A program made the position numbers and the translations under genes. Positions 35,577 through 48,446 of a stretch of 64,000 bases of DNA are shown one piece after another (the stretch's first letter is position 1; each line of letters starts with the position of its first letter). A model generated the notes under the pieces. It was not told the DNA's origin and did no database searches. It saw only the letters and a program-made list of their open reading frames with translations. This stretch comes from Thuidium tamariscinum (taxonomy: Eukaryota > Streptophyta > Bryopsida > Hypnales > Thuidiaceae), in the NCBI GenBank assembly GCA_947034885.2, contig OX344750.2, positions 12,580,053 to 12,644,052 of the forward strand, written 5' to 3'.

Positions 35577-36111
35577 ATAAGTAACATATTATATTTTAAA
35601 ATGACCATCAAAAAAATTATAATTACCAATACGATGCAATTAATTAATCACCAATATTTATCTTTAATTTAAAAAATACTATGTCTTTTCATGAATTTTG
35701 CAAGGTAAATAGTCCCCTTTTAAATAAGTCATTACTGTAGGTGTATGCAAAATATAAGAGAGAGTGCCACTTCTTAGGACTACATAAGTCTTCAATAAGA
35801 ATAAAAAAGTTCACATTGTTCTCTTTTTTCATAATTATTTGGCAATTGATTTTTAATAGAGAGTAATTTTTTGCAATTTTTCGTTCTTGTTTATGACAAT
35901 TTTTTATCTAACATAGTAATATATGAGTGTGATAGTTATTTTTAATTCTATAGTGTATTCCTTTATTCCAAAACTTTGTAACTAGAGAGAGTCTTTCAAA
36001 GGAAAATCTGGATGTACTCAAGTCTGACAGTCGGATAATTGTGTTGAATTATGCGACCACAGAACAAGATGTACTTGTAGACCTGACAAACAACCATGCA
36101 AACGCGAGACA

Positions 36112-37984
36112 ATGTCTAATAACATTCATTTTACATCTATAGCAACCACTTCTACTTTACCAAGATCTCTGCCCAACAACACTGCAATTCATGCGGGAAG
36201 ATCTTTCACTTGTGAGCAAGAAGCATTCAAATTGAATAATAAATTATCTATAATGTATTGCAGTATAGGTAATATTTGGGATAGAAAAACGGTTGAATTA
36301 GATGATACCTTTGTTTCTATGATTGCAGAGAATTTTTTTTGCGAGAAAGATGATCCTGATCCAAGGACCATTGATGAAGCAATGCGTTGCCCTGATTGGT
36401 TGAAGTGGAAAGCTGCTATCAAGGAAGAGTATGCTTCTTTGAGGAAAAGACAAGTGTTTGGATCTATTGTCAATGATCTTTCTTCTCAACCTATTAGATT
36501 CAAGTTGGTGTTTGTGCACAAACGAAATGAAAAAAGTCAGATTTTCCGATACAAAGTTCGTTTGGTTGCTCAAGGTTTCAATCAAAAGTTCGGTATTGAC
36601 TATGACTGTACATATTCTCCAATTATGGACTCTATCACTTTTAGATACCTTATTGGAATGGCAATGTATATTATGCTTGAAATGAACCTTATAGATGTAG
36701 TCACTACTTATCTATATAAAGATCTTCATACTACTATTTATATGAAAGTTCCACCTACCTTGAAACATCTAATCTAATAGTTTCCATTCCGGACAAGCAT
36801 CGTGGTGTTAAATTACACAAGGAATTATATGGCCTTAAGCAAACTGAAGTTATGTAATATCAACGGTTGCGGAACTATCTTTTTGAACATCATTTTATAA
36901 ATGACAAATTACTTTCATGTCTCTTTATCAAAAGAGATACATCTGGATTTGTGATTATAGCAATATATGTTGATGACCCAAACGTTGTGGGTACCGAATC
37001 CGCAATCTTTGCAGCAACATAGCAACTTACACGTGAATTTGAGATGAAATTATTGGAAAAAACTACGTTTTGCATAGGCTTGCGAATTAATCATTCCAAA
37101 GACGGTAGCGTCTTTCTTTCCCAAATGACTTATATTAATCGAATCTTAAAAAGATTCAACATGATGAAAGCTTATCCACTTTCCACACCTAATCACCTAT
37201 GGTTGGTCGTAGCAATACAAGTGATGATCCTTATCGCCTTTGCAAAGAGGAGGAGGAACCATTGGGTGAACAATACCCATATCTCTCTGCAGTCGAAGCT
37301 CTTTTATATTTGGCTACTTCTACTAGACCAGATGTCGCATTTGCAGTTAGTGTACTTGCAAGGTATAGTTCCTGACCTACATTACGACATTGGAATGGTG
37401 TTAAACACCTCTTTCGTTATCTAAAGGGCACTAAAGATTTAGGAATACACTATACGCGGGCTATAAATCTTAAGTTGGTTGGATATGATGATGCGGGCTA
37501 TAATTCTCATCCTACAACATTGAAGTCTCAAACAAAGTATGTTTTCATAAGACATGGAGTTGCAATATTATGGAAATCGGTGAAACAAACAATTATAGCT
37601 ACGTCATCAAATCATGCAAAGATTATTGCTTTGTATGAAGCATCTCAGGAATGTATTTGGTTGAGTTCAATTCATAAATTTATTCAAACAAATTGTGGAT
37701 TACCATACGCTGATTCTCCAACTATTTTATATGAAGACAATAGTGCTTGTATTGCACAAATGTAAGTAGGCTTTGTGAAGGGTGATCGAATTACATATAT
37801 TGATTCTAAATATTTTAGTTATACCCATGATTTGATTACAAAGCGAGCACTTGAAGACAAGAAAGTCATTTCAGCACAGAATCTTGAGGATCTCTTTACC
37901 AAGGCTCTTCCATTGAGTACTCATCGTTGGCTTGTTCAATGTATTGGAATGTGGCGACTTAGTATGTTAATGCAAGAAATTTAG
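36112..37984 (+). pseudogene. Copia reverse transcriptase / RNase H remnant
   Basis: The first frame (36112-36774) encodes the reverse-transcriptase N-terminal part with CPDWLKWKAAIKEEYASL and KVRLVAQGFNQKFGIDY. Then follow stops near 36774, 36856 and 37020, the active site IYVDDPNVVG (about 36965-36995), and a frameshift near 37190. The RNase H region with GYDDAGYNSHP and SSNHAKI comes next, with a stop at 37763, and the C-terminal tail ends at 37984. Compared with the copy at 778-3414 it is more decayed. Confidence 0.88.
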
Positions 37985-38200
37985 TTATTGTAAAATCTTT
38001 CTTTTTCCTTCCTTGGATTTTTCCCATTGGGTTTTACGATGTGAATGGATTTACAAAGATGTTGTATTCTTTTTCTTTCATCTTTGGTTATGTCCTTGAT
38101 TCTAATCAAGGTTTTCCAAGATAAGGTTTCAATGAGGCAACAATTGTATATCTTTTAAGATTACAATATTTTTAGTAATAGTATGTCGAGCGAAGAGGAG

Positions 38201-38421
38201 TGTTAAGAATAGCATACTATCCTTATTACACTCTCTACTATAGTTATTTAGAGTTCTCTCTAGTTATAAAGACATATAGGGATAAGATGAGAATACTTTA
38301 AACCAATAGGAGAGAAGAACTACTCTTCTTCTCTCCTCTACATATGTTTCTACTTCCTTCTAAAGTTTACTCTTTCCTTCTTGCATGTTGAGTGTTCTTA
38401 TTTCGTCTCATATTCTCAACA
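38201..38421 (+). repeat. 3' LTR of the truncated copia element
   Basis: Begins TGTTAAGAATAG directly after the purine tract CGAGCGAAGAGGAG and ends ATTCTCAACA (221 bp). TG...CA termini and position after the RNase H frame fit a 3' LTR. No matching 5' copy is present. Confidence 0.8.
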
Positions 38422-40188
38422 TAAAATATAAGATTTATATATTTTTTGAATTTATCATAAAAAACGCAATGTGAAGCGCAAAAAAGTAGAAAGTATACGT
38501 ATAGTATAAAATTATAAAATTATTCTTAAATTCTCTTCAAATAAAAATTTGAAGATATAACTTCAAAAATTCATCAAAAATAAAATTTTTTATTTTTAGG
38601 ATTTGAAAATTTTCAAGGTTGATCAAATTTGTAGTTTCTATTGATTTGTAAGAAAATAAAAAATATCTAGTGATAAGAGCATCAATACTTTTTCCAAATA
38701 CTTAGTAAGTTTTTCAACAATAGGCAATTCTAAATACTTTGGACTAACTCTCTTATTATTTTTGTTAGACTGTACTCATCTTATTTTTTAATATAAATGT
38801 TGAAAGACAAACCAATGTTTTTAAAATTTGAAATTTTTTTTTTGGCCCAAAGTCAAGTAGCACTCCAAAATAGTCACTTGGGCATTTAGGGTTAATGTTG
38901 GAATGATCCATTTGTTTACATCTATATTCACTCTATGATATCGTTGCAAACTCTAAGTGTCTCAAAAATGGATGATTTTCATAGAGAAGAGCCTGTCCTT
39001 ATAAGGTTAATGGATGAAATTTATAAATGTGGATGAAATTTAAAATTATTCATCAAAACAAGTATACCACTCATAAAAAATAGAGCAATATTATTCGTAG
39101 AATTTCTAGTAAATTAGAAATTCCATTTACTAAAATTCCCTCCAAAAAATTCTATTGCTTTTGAGCAAAAATCGCTAAGAAAAACATTGCTTATAGTCCT
39201 TACTTTGTTTTGATGAAGTTGGATAATTGTTTCATTTTTTATAGTCATCACTAAAAAGAATTGCTATAATACTAATTATGATATTATTTAAGCCATTGAC
39301 AGAATGTCTTTTGTATACAAACCTACAAAAATTACTAAAAAAATAGTATAACTATGAATAAGTATGTCAATTTGTTCTATTTATGCATATAACACTAATT
39401 TTTCAAAGATACTATTCATAAAATAATTCAATCAGTGTAGGTTTCTATAGAACCATGTGGTGTCAATTTCCTTCAAGATTACAACATGTAAGTGTAACTA
39501 ATTTAATACCTTCACTAATACTATATCCAAGTGTTACCATTAACGTTCTTTGTAGAATAATCAAATTAATCCACCCAAAAATTAAAAAAATGTTATACTA
39601 ATATCTCCTAATTTACCATATACAGATTTTTTTACAAAAAATTTTTTAGCAAGTTTTAAAATTATTTAGTACTAACCTTAATAGCCAAGTATTATAGTAC
39701 AAATGTTCTAACGAGGAATTAATCATAAATATAATATTTTCAAAATAGGAGACAAGGTTTAGAATTTTGATACTAAGGAAAAATTGTAATGAGCCTTCAT
39801 TTGAAAAAGGAAATACTAGAAAAATTAATACCTTACAACTTCAAAGTTTCAAATGAGTGTGGTGCCTTGGCAATTGATGGGGGTAATGAGAGAAATGCTT
39901 CGCTATCCATCTTCCACCGTGAAAGCCGCAGTTCTTCGCGCAGTTGCACGCAAGGTTCCTGTCTCCCTCTGTCGCCATCACAACCCCCGCACTCTTTTCC
40001 TCTTCCCTTTTCTATGTTAGCAGCGTGAACCCTTTGCCATTTTCGTCCCTCAGAATTTCGTGTCCAAGGGTGTAGCTTGCATCCCCGCATTCGCATTCGA
40101 ATTTAAAGCTTTGCAAGCTTTACTCTCATTTTCGTGGTCTGTGGAGTTTCTTCTGCATTGGAACACAGGCATTACTGGCCCTGCTATG
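38422..40188. other. AT-rich non-coding DNA, then GC-richer 5' region of the Tic22 fragment
   Basis: No gene was found up to about 39830. From there the composition changes to that of plant genic DNA, suggesting the captured fragment begins near 39830 and includes the 5' untranslated part of the Tic22 gene. Confidence 0.5.
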
Positions 40189-42145
40189 ATGGAGGACGCT
40201 TCCGCGAGCCGAGTGTTGTCCACGCCTGCGTTCGGCAGAGGTGTCGTTCATGAGCACTGGCCTCGCTTGAATGGTACTTTGGTGGTCTCCGATTTGCAGA
40301 GGCGATTGGCTGGGGTATAGAATTGGCTGGAGGCAGGGGCAAACACGATTTCGCGCTCGATTGAAGCAGGGAAAGGCTCCATAGCGCAGAGGATTGAAAG
40401 AATTGGAAAGAGAGAGAGAGGCGGTGTGAACAGCGGGCAATTTGATCAACTGTGGATGACTTTGTCAAGGTTTGGAGCGCATTTGCAGAGGGCGAGGTCG
40501 GAGTTAGTTCTGAATCAGGGAGCGCTTCGACAGCCTCTGTTGGCAGCAATGTTGCCTGGAGTGGCGGAAGGGAAGCACATGTTTGATATTGCAATGAGCG
40601 GGGAGCAAGTGGCGAAGCGATTAGATGGGGTGCCTGTGGACACTGTGAGCAATTCCGCTAATGAATTCGTTCTAGTTTCGGATTTGAACACGTCGAAGTT
40701 GCTAGGGATTTTCTGCTTTCGAGAGGTGGACGCTCAAGCGCTTCTTTCTCAGGTACTTAAAAATACTCTCCAATTGCACTGCCGATTTCCGAGGTGCGGA
40801 AATTATTGTATGTCATGGATATGTGACATTAAATAGGAAAATTGTAAAACCCTAGCCTCTAATACCCTTACCTCTCTTACCTCAAGCCTTTTCAAGCGCA
40901 ATTTCCATAATTATCATGTCTGTGTTTCAACCTCCTGCGATGTTAGTGAGGGTGTTGGTACAAGGGGCAAGTACAAGGATAGTCTTGTTCTGAAAACACT
41001 TCTTCCTAGGATTTTGGTGCTATCATAGAATTTTTCTAATAGAAAGTGTGAAATTAGGGAGGTTTGAGTGTCTCTGCAGTTTGCAAATTCAGAGTGTCAA
41101 TCACTTACTGGCATTTTTTTCGTTTTATCTTGGAATGTATGAATTCGTATTTGATCGCAATCCTTTCCTACTAAACTTGCACACTCAACTATGAGCTTCT
41201 CAATATGAAATGTACAGTATGATTGATCTGCATTTTCTTTGTTGGTTCAGGTTCGGGATCGCGAACCATCTTCAGGCCGTGGAGCCAAAGTTGTTGTTGT
41301 ATCACTCGACAAGGTGGGCGTTCAGTCTGTACCTTAAACCGTAGGGTTAAGCCTTCGTGCATAATTACATCGTGTTGACGTCTTATTGCTTCTAATAGAT
41401 ATTTGTAGATTGCGTCTCTTTAACTTGAAGGTTCTGATGGAATCTCTTTGTGCCACAGGTCTACCAACTCAGCACCGAGGGCATTGCTTTCCATTTCTTG
41501 CCAGATCCTCGTCAAGTCAAGAATGCACTCGAGGTAGTTGACTCCCTTTTTTCAATCGACCGAGTCATTTGTGGTGTACAAAACGCAAGTGGCTTAGACA
41601 GCAGAGTCGTTGTCTCGACACTTGTGTATACTTGAGAGAGCAGATTTCGCATTTATGCCATTTGTTTATGACAGCTGTTCGATGACTGGTTGGCAGTGTC
41701 TTCTCAAAGATATCCGGTCCGAAGATTAATTTTATTCCTAATTTTGATGTTGGTATAGACCATGCGCGATACTAAAGGAAATTCATTTTGATCTACTTAT
41801 ATGCCAGGTTTTTACGGCCTTGTTGCATGGCTAGCTTCTAAAGCTGGTTACCTTTGTTACAGACAAGGTTTAAGGTTGGAGAAGCAGGCAAGGCTTTTGA
41901 TGGAGTACCAGTGTTCCAGATATAGCTGCAAGTATTTCTTTGCCGTCACTCTAAAGTGCTAGTCTTGATTAATTCAGCTGTTACTGAGTTGGTTCTTGTT
42001 GGGTAATATATGCTATATTATGGAAATGCATCCATGAGATCGAAGCAGTTCTGAAGAGCATGATGTTATGGTCGTTCATGTGCAGTCTGACAACCTCATC
42101 TTAAGGAGCACTAATCGTCGTTTTTGTCCAATTTTTTTCTCCAAG
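40189..42145 (+). pseudogene. Tic22-family chloroplast import gene fragment, five exons, broken
   Basis: Exons: 40189-40752, 41251-41313, 41459-41533, 41863-41919 and 42086-42145. Reading these in order gives family hallmarks: LDGVPVDTVSNSANEFVLVS, GAKVVVVSLDKVYQL, EGIAFHFLPDPRQVKNALE, AFDGVPVFQ, then SDNLILRSTNRRFCPIFFSK. Tic22 proteins act in the chloroplast intermembrane space in protein import. Breaks: TAG at 40318-40320 in exon 1, and the donor of exon 4 is CAG/ATATAG instead of GT. The last exon of the family, after FSK, is missing. Introns are kept, so this is a DNA-level copy, not a retrocopy. The TTG-GT/AG contexts at the other junctions are normal. It is followed 850 bp later by a second unrelated gene fragment. 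Confidence 0.85.
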
Positions 42146-42991
42146 GTGAGCATTTCTGTACTCATAACATGACCAAGATTCATTTATAATAATGTGGCCA
42201 TCTTCTGTTGTCAGTTTTTATTTTTTTTATTCATTCATGCATCTAATGCTATAGTTCTTTTCGCTCAAGGCGTATGCCGATTTTTATAAAGTCCCGTGTA
42301 TCACCATCTTGGAGGGCTTGTATAAAACCTGAGATACCTTTTTGCAGTATCAATGTTTTGGTCTCTTTGAGCACTATGCAGTTCTTGTTGTGATGTCCTT
42401 CTACAAACTTAAAGGAATGAATTAACAATGTATTTATCTTCTGAACGTGTGGGCCCTAGAGTCTAAACCCTTGAAGCGTAATTGTTTGGTCACAGGCATG
42501 TTGCGGTGCAGTCATTCGGGTGAGAAGGTGGTTTGAGTGGAATGGCGAGATTAAGCTCTGGGGACTGGTTTTAGGGGATTTCTGGGGGATCAGGAAATTA
42601 GGATTAGGAATGTGGCGTTTTATGGCTTGTTGGGAAGAATTTACCGATTTTGCGGAGTAACTTGGTGAATTTGAGTTTGGTCAAAAGAGTAAGGTGGATG
42701 GAGTTTTTGAGTTTCGAGGATTTGGTAGAAAGCAAGAATTTGACTCGAATTTGACTGTATTCAGGGGGATGGGAAAATTAGGGTTTAGATTTGTGGCGTT
42801 TGATTGCGTGTCGAGAGGAATTTAGCGATTTTGCGGAGTATCTTGCTAAATTTTAAGTTTGGTTAAGAGATCAAGGTGGCTGTAGTTTTGGTTTTTTATG
42901 GATTTAGTATGAAGCAAGAGTTTTAGGGAATTTTCCGAAGCTGTCTGAATTTTTATATTGGTGGTTGGGATTCTGAGAGGTTTAGGGTTTT

Positions 42992-44348
42992 GTGCTCGTC
43001 TGTGTGCGGGTAGATGTTTCGGATGGGATTAAGGTGCGTCTCAAACTGTTGGCATCGGAAATTTTGAGAGTAGCGGACCAGATAATGTCGAATTCAACAA
43101 GTGTTCATGACGCAGTTGCTGCTGTTCCCCTTGATCAAGTAAGAATAAGAAAAATGCTGCCTCCATCCCTAAGTCTTAGATCCATGAATTAATGTTTTCT
43201 TTCTTATTTCACGGATTGCAGTTTTAAACCCGGTTTTCAGGTCCTTAACTTATCGGTATCGAGGTTTTTGTTATGATTGGCGTCTCTACAAGTGAACTAT
43301 GAGAATGTGATTGCACCATTGGCAATTCTAGAGTCAGAGGAGTTTGCTTTGGTTCAAAGTTGTGTATTTCCTACCCTGGTGTCGACTTCGAAGGAAGTTC
43401 GAGATGCCAGTTCTGAAGCGGAGAAGAGAATTGATGCCTACAATGTAAAGTGCAGGTAGTTATGTATTTCAGTGTTAGTTTGCAGTCTAATGTGTCTTAT
43501 GTGCTGTATGAAACTCTTGATGTGTTTTATTGGACGCACGTGAAGCCATGTAGTGGGATGTCTTACTATTTGGTGCTATGTACAGTATGCGCGAAGATGT
43601 ATACCGTGTTGTGAAGGCCTTCGCTGAGAAGGCCGATCCTTTGAGCCCTCAAGCCCAGCGATTTGTGGACCATTTCGTGAGTCCCTTCCTTTCACGTTTT
43701 CCCGTAATTAGGGTGGCTACTAGGTTTTATAGTAGAGTATACTATCTACGTCACTATAAGCAATTTAACATACTCAGGACTGTGATTCTTTGGAGGTCAC
43801 TATGGAGCTGTAGAGAGATACCTTTGGGTACTAGAAACAATCTGATGAGATCAATTTTTTTGCTCACTGTGTACGAATTCAACATGAGTCATTACAAGAG
43901 ACGAGGTCAGTTCCCTAATATCGTGTTCTTCATAACCCGTTCGGTTTGGAATTAGTTGTGCGTAAGGTTTTCCAAGAACAACAACATAAAGTAGAGGCTC
44001 CATCAGCCATACAGTACATTTGAGGCTCCATTGACCGTACATGTGAACTTTGATTTGTGCGAAGTGTGAATGGAACCTCTTCCTTGTATTGTGATTGAAA
44101 ACTTTACATTATATACGATCTTTACTCTTCACTAGTGGATCCGATCTTATGCATCTCCTTTGCTGCAGGTCAGAGATTACAAGAGATTGGGTTTGAACTT
44201 ATCTGCAGACATTAGGAGGAAGGTCGAGTTTTTGAAGACCACCATTGGCGAGCTGTGCATCGAATTTCAGTAGAATATGAATGAAGAGAATCGTCGCCTC
44301 TACTTCACTGAAAGTGATCTAGCAGGATTACCTGCGGACTTCATTAAG
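42992..44348 (+). pseudogene. Thimet-type oligopeptidase (M3 family) N-terminal fragment, four exons, broken
   Basis: Exons at about 42992-43138, 43292-43455, 43586-43676 and 44169-44348 encode the N-terminal helical part of a plant thimet oligopeptidase: LASEILRVADQIM, VHDAVAAVPLDQ, VIAPLAILESEEFALVQSCV, MREDVYRVVKAFAEKADPLS and FTESDLAGLPADFIK. The family cleaves short peptides with a zinc HEXXH site. That catalytic domain is absent here, so the piece covers roughly the first third of the protein. Breaks: TAG at about 44271 within exon 4, and the acceptor before exon 2 reads ACAA where ACAG is expected. A following stretch (44525-44560, ELARDSEGKL) may be the start of the next oligopeptidase exon, fused to the RECQSIM fragment. 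Confidence 0.85.
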
Positions 44349-44524
44349 GTCGTACTTCTGTAGGAATTTAATCTTGCCTGGGACTTCTGTGAGACTTGAA
44401 AATTGCAAGCACAGAGTCAGTGTTGTAAGATCAAGTATTTTATAGATAATGATTCTTGTGTGGCTCGTCTTTGTAGCCTGTTCTGCGTTCACGTGGGGGT
44501 TCTAAAGCCTTTTTCTTTCTTCAG

Positions 44525-46533
44525 GAACTTGCTCGTGATAGCGAGGGCAAGCTATTACGAAAATATTGTCGTTGGAAATCAGTCCAAAAGTATAAGAAAA
44601 CAACGCTGGAGGATGGCAAGGTTCATATGGCTATGGCGGAAGGTGACAGCAATGTGGACACAAGCGTAGGGCCCAGCAAGCGGAAATCGGTGAAGTGGAA
44701 TCAAGCAGGCATGGATGCCGAAGGTCCGAAGTCCACTTCGTTGTGGGTTGACGAAGGTTGGTATGACAAGCGTGTCGTCAATGTGGAGAACACGAAGGAC
44801 ACTTCCCCTGTGGAGGACTTCTCCCCTGCGTTGTCTATCTCTCCGGAGGAGCTAAAGAATTTGAAGGAGGCCGCTCTTGGTGACCCTTGCGAAGCGAATT
44901 TGTTGACAGTCTTGGAGCCTGTGTTTGGGTATAAGGCTTTTCGTAGTGGGCAGTTGGTTGCTATTCAGCGTGTGCTGGCGATGGAGTCCACTTTGCTGGT
45001 GCTTCCCACTGGGGCAGGGAAGTCTCTCACCTATCAGGTTCGTGCTCTTCTCGCCTTGTCGGATCTGAAACTCGAAACTCTCGGAGCCTCATCATCTCAT
45101 CTCTTGCGCTTGAGGGAGAGGATACTATGTAAGGCAAGCATTTTAATGTGCTCAGGAGAGTGGTTATTGGGAGATCGATGTAGCTGTGAACAAGTTTCTT
45201 TGTCGAGTGTTTCAGAGTCCACCAGATACATCAAAGTCTATGACCTCAATCAATGTTGAACAAACAGCTATTGAATTGGATCTCAAAGAAGAGGTAAAGA
45301 TATAGCTTCAAACATGCTGTCCCAACTTTAGAGTGAGTTAATCTTTCCTGAAGCAGTGATCTTTGCCTCGATCGTGTCTGAAATGTTGGATGTGCAGGTC
45401 AGGGCTACAATTTTGTCGTTCATGGAAGTCGGAAAGGTGCAGTACGTGCATGTACATTCCAAGTTAAAAGCAACATGAACTTAACGTTCTACAAAGTGAG
45501 TGTTTCTGTTTGTTTAGTCTTTTAACTCTTTTAGAATTATGCAATTATTCACTTTGTATTCTTAAGGTAGACCTTTGTTGAGTTGGAGGGTCTCGTGTCT
45601 CCGACTAAAGCCACTTTTCTTGCAAAACATAGTGCTCTGGTGGCGGCAATTGTCGTAAGGTGACTCCTCTCTCCTTACATAGATTTCACCCATTTTATTG
45701 GATTCTGAAGTAATTTGGTTCTCATTTGATTGTTCTCGGACAAGATCATGTTATTTCTGTCTTCTTTGTGTCATATTATGAGGGCCTGTAGTTCTTTGTA
45801 TTTTATCGGTTGTTTTCAGCATCTGCGATTTCAGGCCGTTGTTGATTTGAAAGCTGGACCAGTTTAGTTTGTCCAGTTTTTGCACCCCTACTGGATGTAC
45901 CTTCTATCAGGTGGCCAAGCTTGATGCAATGTATACTGCAGCAGCAGCTGCCGCGTCTCGTCGTGGCGAAAAGACGAGCAGTAATTCTGAGTGTACTGCC
46001 CAGCAACTATCTCTGCAAAGTAGTATCAGTACATACTTCAACAGATGTGAAGATAACCCGACAACCCCAACTGCACCTAGCATTGTGGAGTCCACAAGGT
46101 AGAGTCCCTATTTCAGGTCTTCTCTACCTTGGTTTCTTATTTAACAATTATCTTCTCTGCCCTACAGCACTTTCCTAGGATTATGAAGCTCTGTACAACT
46201 CTTACAAAGCACTAGTGGTACGGATATTATGGTGTTGCAACTCTTTCTTGAGGGCAGATATCAAGGTATGGTTACTACTGAATCTTTCACCAAAGCTGTT
46301 ATGATTTTTGGAAGTTTGTGGCTGTAGTATTAGTTATTTATTTTTCTGTGTGTAATATTCATGGAACTGCTAAACCTATTCAAAGAACTGATGTTGATAC
46401 GCTCCACTACTGAGCAGGTCTTCTCAAAATCCCACCAGAATGCGAGTTTCACCGGCAGAGTGGTCGCCTGAATATTGCATGGTCTGTGGAGCCCTACACA
46501 TCCTTACGCATCCTAGTGCAAGAATCACTTTTG
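44525..46533 (+). pseudogene. RECQSIM: RECQSIM-type RecQ helicase fragment with the helicase core deleted
   Basis: A frame from the acceptor at 44524 runs through FGYKAFRSGQLVAIQRVL and LVLPTGAGKSLTYQ (Walker A, about 45000-45037). After that the helicase core motifs are missing. C-terminal exons follow: KFLCRVFQSPPD (45180-45290), VRATILSFMEVGKVQYVHVH (45398-45496), SALVAAIV (45620-45655), VAKLDAMYTAAAAAASRRGE to VESTR (45912-46099), FLRADIKV (about 46245-46266), and ILHGLWSP to NHFW (46420-46533). This exon order and content match the plant-specific RECQSIM helicase. Stops occur within several exons (for example TGA near 45476, TGA and TAG near 46470 and 46515). RecQ helicases unwind DNA in repair and recombination; without motifs Ia-VI this copy cannot. 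Confidence 0.8.
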
Positions 46534-48446
46534 GTATGTACCTCATCTCCTATTGAAATTTGATGTTGAAAGAGTAAACAGGTGTGGATAATATAGGTGT
46601 TGGTATCCATTTATAGGTTCTCTTTTGAGACGAGTTGATAGCTAACATATCTACCTCACTGTGCGGGAGCTTCCTCATGCATAGAACGTGGATGTGGCTA
46701 CCGAAGTACTAGTATGTAATATAATGTGTGACTGCTTCCAATTGACTGCAAGTCCACAATTGTCTGTGAAGCACCTCATGACAACTAAGTTCAAAGTGCA
46801 CTGTTGAAGGAACAAACTTTTTGATGAGCATCAAATTAATAGCTTCTATAGTGGAATACACAATTGCTCAGTGCAGAGTTACTGCATCATTTTGAACCAC
46901 TTAGATATTTCATGAAGTGTGATATAGGCTAGGGGGAGGTGCAATGGTTGTCAAGCATGTTCGATGTCCAATTGATTCACCAAGAACAGCATTGCGCAGG
47001 TACTGTGAGCAATGAGTAGCATATTCATTTCTTGAAGAATGAAGATTTCTATACATTTTGAACGACTTTCAAGTCGCAGAGTTTCATAGTTTGGAGCTTC
47101 GTTTCCACACAATTGGTACCTTAGTACCAGAGCTCACATAAGTTAGTGCATGCTTTGCATCCCTGTTCATATAACATGTGTACGATGTAGGCTACCAAAC
47201 TTTGCCTTCATTTTCTAAACGTGATTGTGAGTAGCATTATTAGGTCACCTGACCGTAAAACCAATATAGCTCAATTGAAGAGATACCTATTATAAAAGAC
47301 GTTAATTAGTACATGATGGATAATTAAGTTCCATGCTAGCCTTTCTACCTCAGAAACATATGTGCTATAAGGGAGAAACACCCATTCCCGTCCCTGTACC
47401 TTGCAGTGGAGTGTAGAGTCACTCAAATATGTCCCTAGAGTGTGATTAATGTCTTTGACACATGTGTGAAAATAATTTGTTGACACAGGTGAAGGACACT
47501 TAAGAAAATCTGGTTGGCTCAGGGCTGATTTTCGCAGGGTTCAGTTTTGGGTGCACCTACTGGACACTTTTAGTGGTCTAGACACCCATCACTTCAAAAA
47601 AACATAGAAATTACATACAATGCCCAAAAAATTTATTTCTTTTTTTGAATATTCATAATTTTCACTCGCTAATACTAGAAAAATATCAATTTTAGGAAAA
47701 TCTCCCTCCAACTATGCTGAATTCCTTAAATGGACGGTTTTGGGTGTTTCCACTGTAGTGCAGAATTAGCATATGTTGTGTGTATAGTAGTATGTACATG
47801 CTCGTAGCATGAAATATAGAAACAAATGCTTCATAGCATACTATGTAAAGCATGCAGATGTCAGAATATGCTAATGCACAAGTGTTGTGATGTAATAAAA
47901 TGTTTATGAAGAAGTTGGCCAACATGTTATTCAATGTATAATCTCATCTATGCCTTGTTTATTATGATACGCTTGAGGATGTCAATAATGATGAAATAAC
48001 ATGGAAAATTCAATGTATAATCTCATCAATGCCTTGTTCATTATAATATGCTTGAGGATGTCAATGACAATGCAATAACATGCGGGGAATAAAACATATA
48101 GCACACGTCTATGAGGTATCGATGATTTTCAAGAACATGACCCAAGGAAAAGCAAATGGTTTTTTTAATGTTCAAGTCCTCATTACACGTGTTCAACAAT
48201 GTACAATAGCACTAGGAAAATATTGAATGACAAGGTCAATCTATTTTTGTGGTTGTTGACACTCACATCTTCCAGAATGCACTTGATAGGATCAGCTAAT
48301 TATTCAAAACATTACTCTAATGCGCTACTCATTGTGCAACACATGTACCCTATTGTCAAACTGTACATGGCGAGTTCCATATTCTCTTTGTGACCATGTT
48401 AAGAAGAATGTGCAAAAAATTCTCCACTCTACTGCTATGTTCTATG
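46534..48446. other. Non-coding DNA, partly from the captured gene's 3' flank
   Basis: No gene was found. A 79-bp tandem duplication (about 47931-48088, CAATGTATAATCTCATC) is present. The first several hundred bases are less AT-rich and may be 3' sequence of the RECQSIM donor. Confidence 0.45.

Larger units (their letters stand above)
36040..38421 (+). mobile_element. 5'-truncated copia element of the same family as 14-7013
   Basis: Homology with the first copia element begins near GACAAACAACCATGCAAACGC (36085) and continues through reverse transcriptase and RNase H to a 3' LTR. There is no gag, protease, integrase core or 5' LTR. A conserved 3' untranslated phrase, TTTTTCCCATTGGGTTTTAC, is shared with the first copy (as complement). 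The element lies inside the giant hAT transposon and so inserted into it. Confidence 0.88.

Noticed and set aside
39830..46600. Helitron as the carrier of the gene fragments
   Set aside because: I could not identify a TC start, a CTRR end with a preceding hairpin, or a Rep/helicase gene. It is not excluded, only unsupported.
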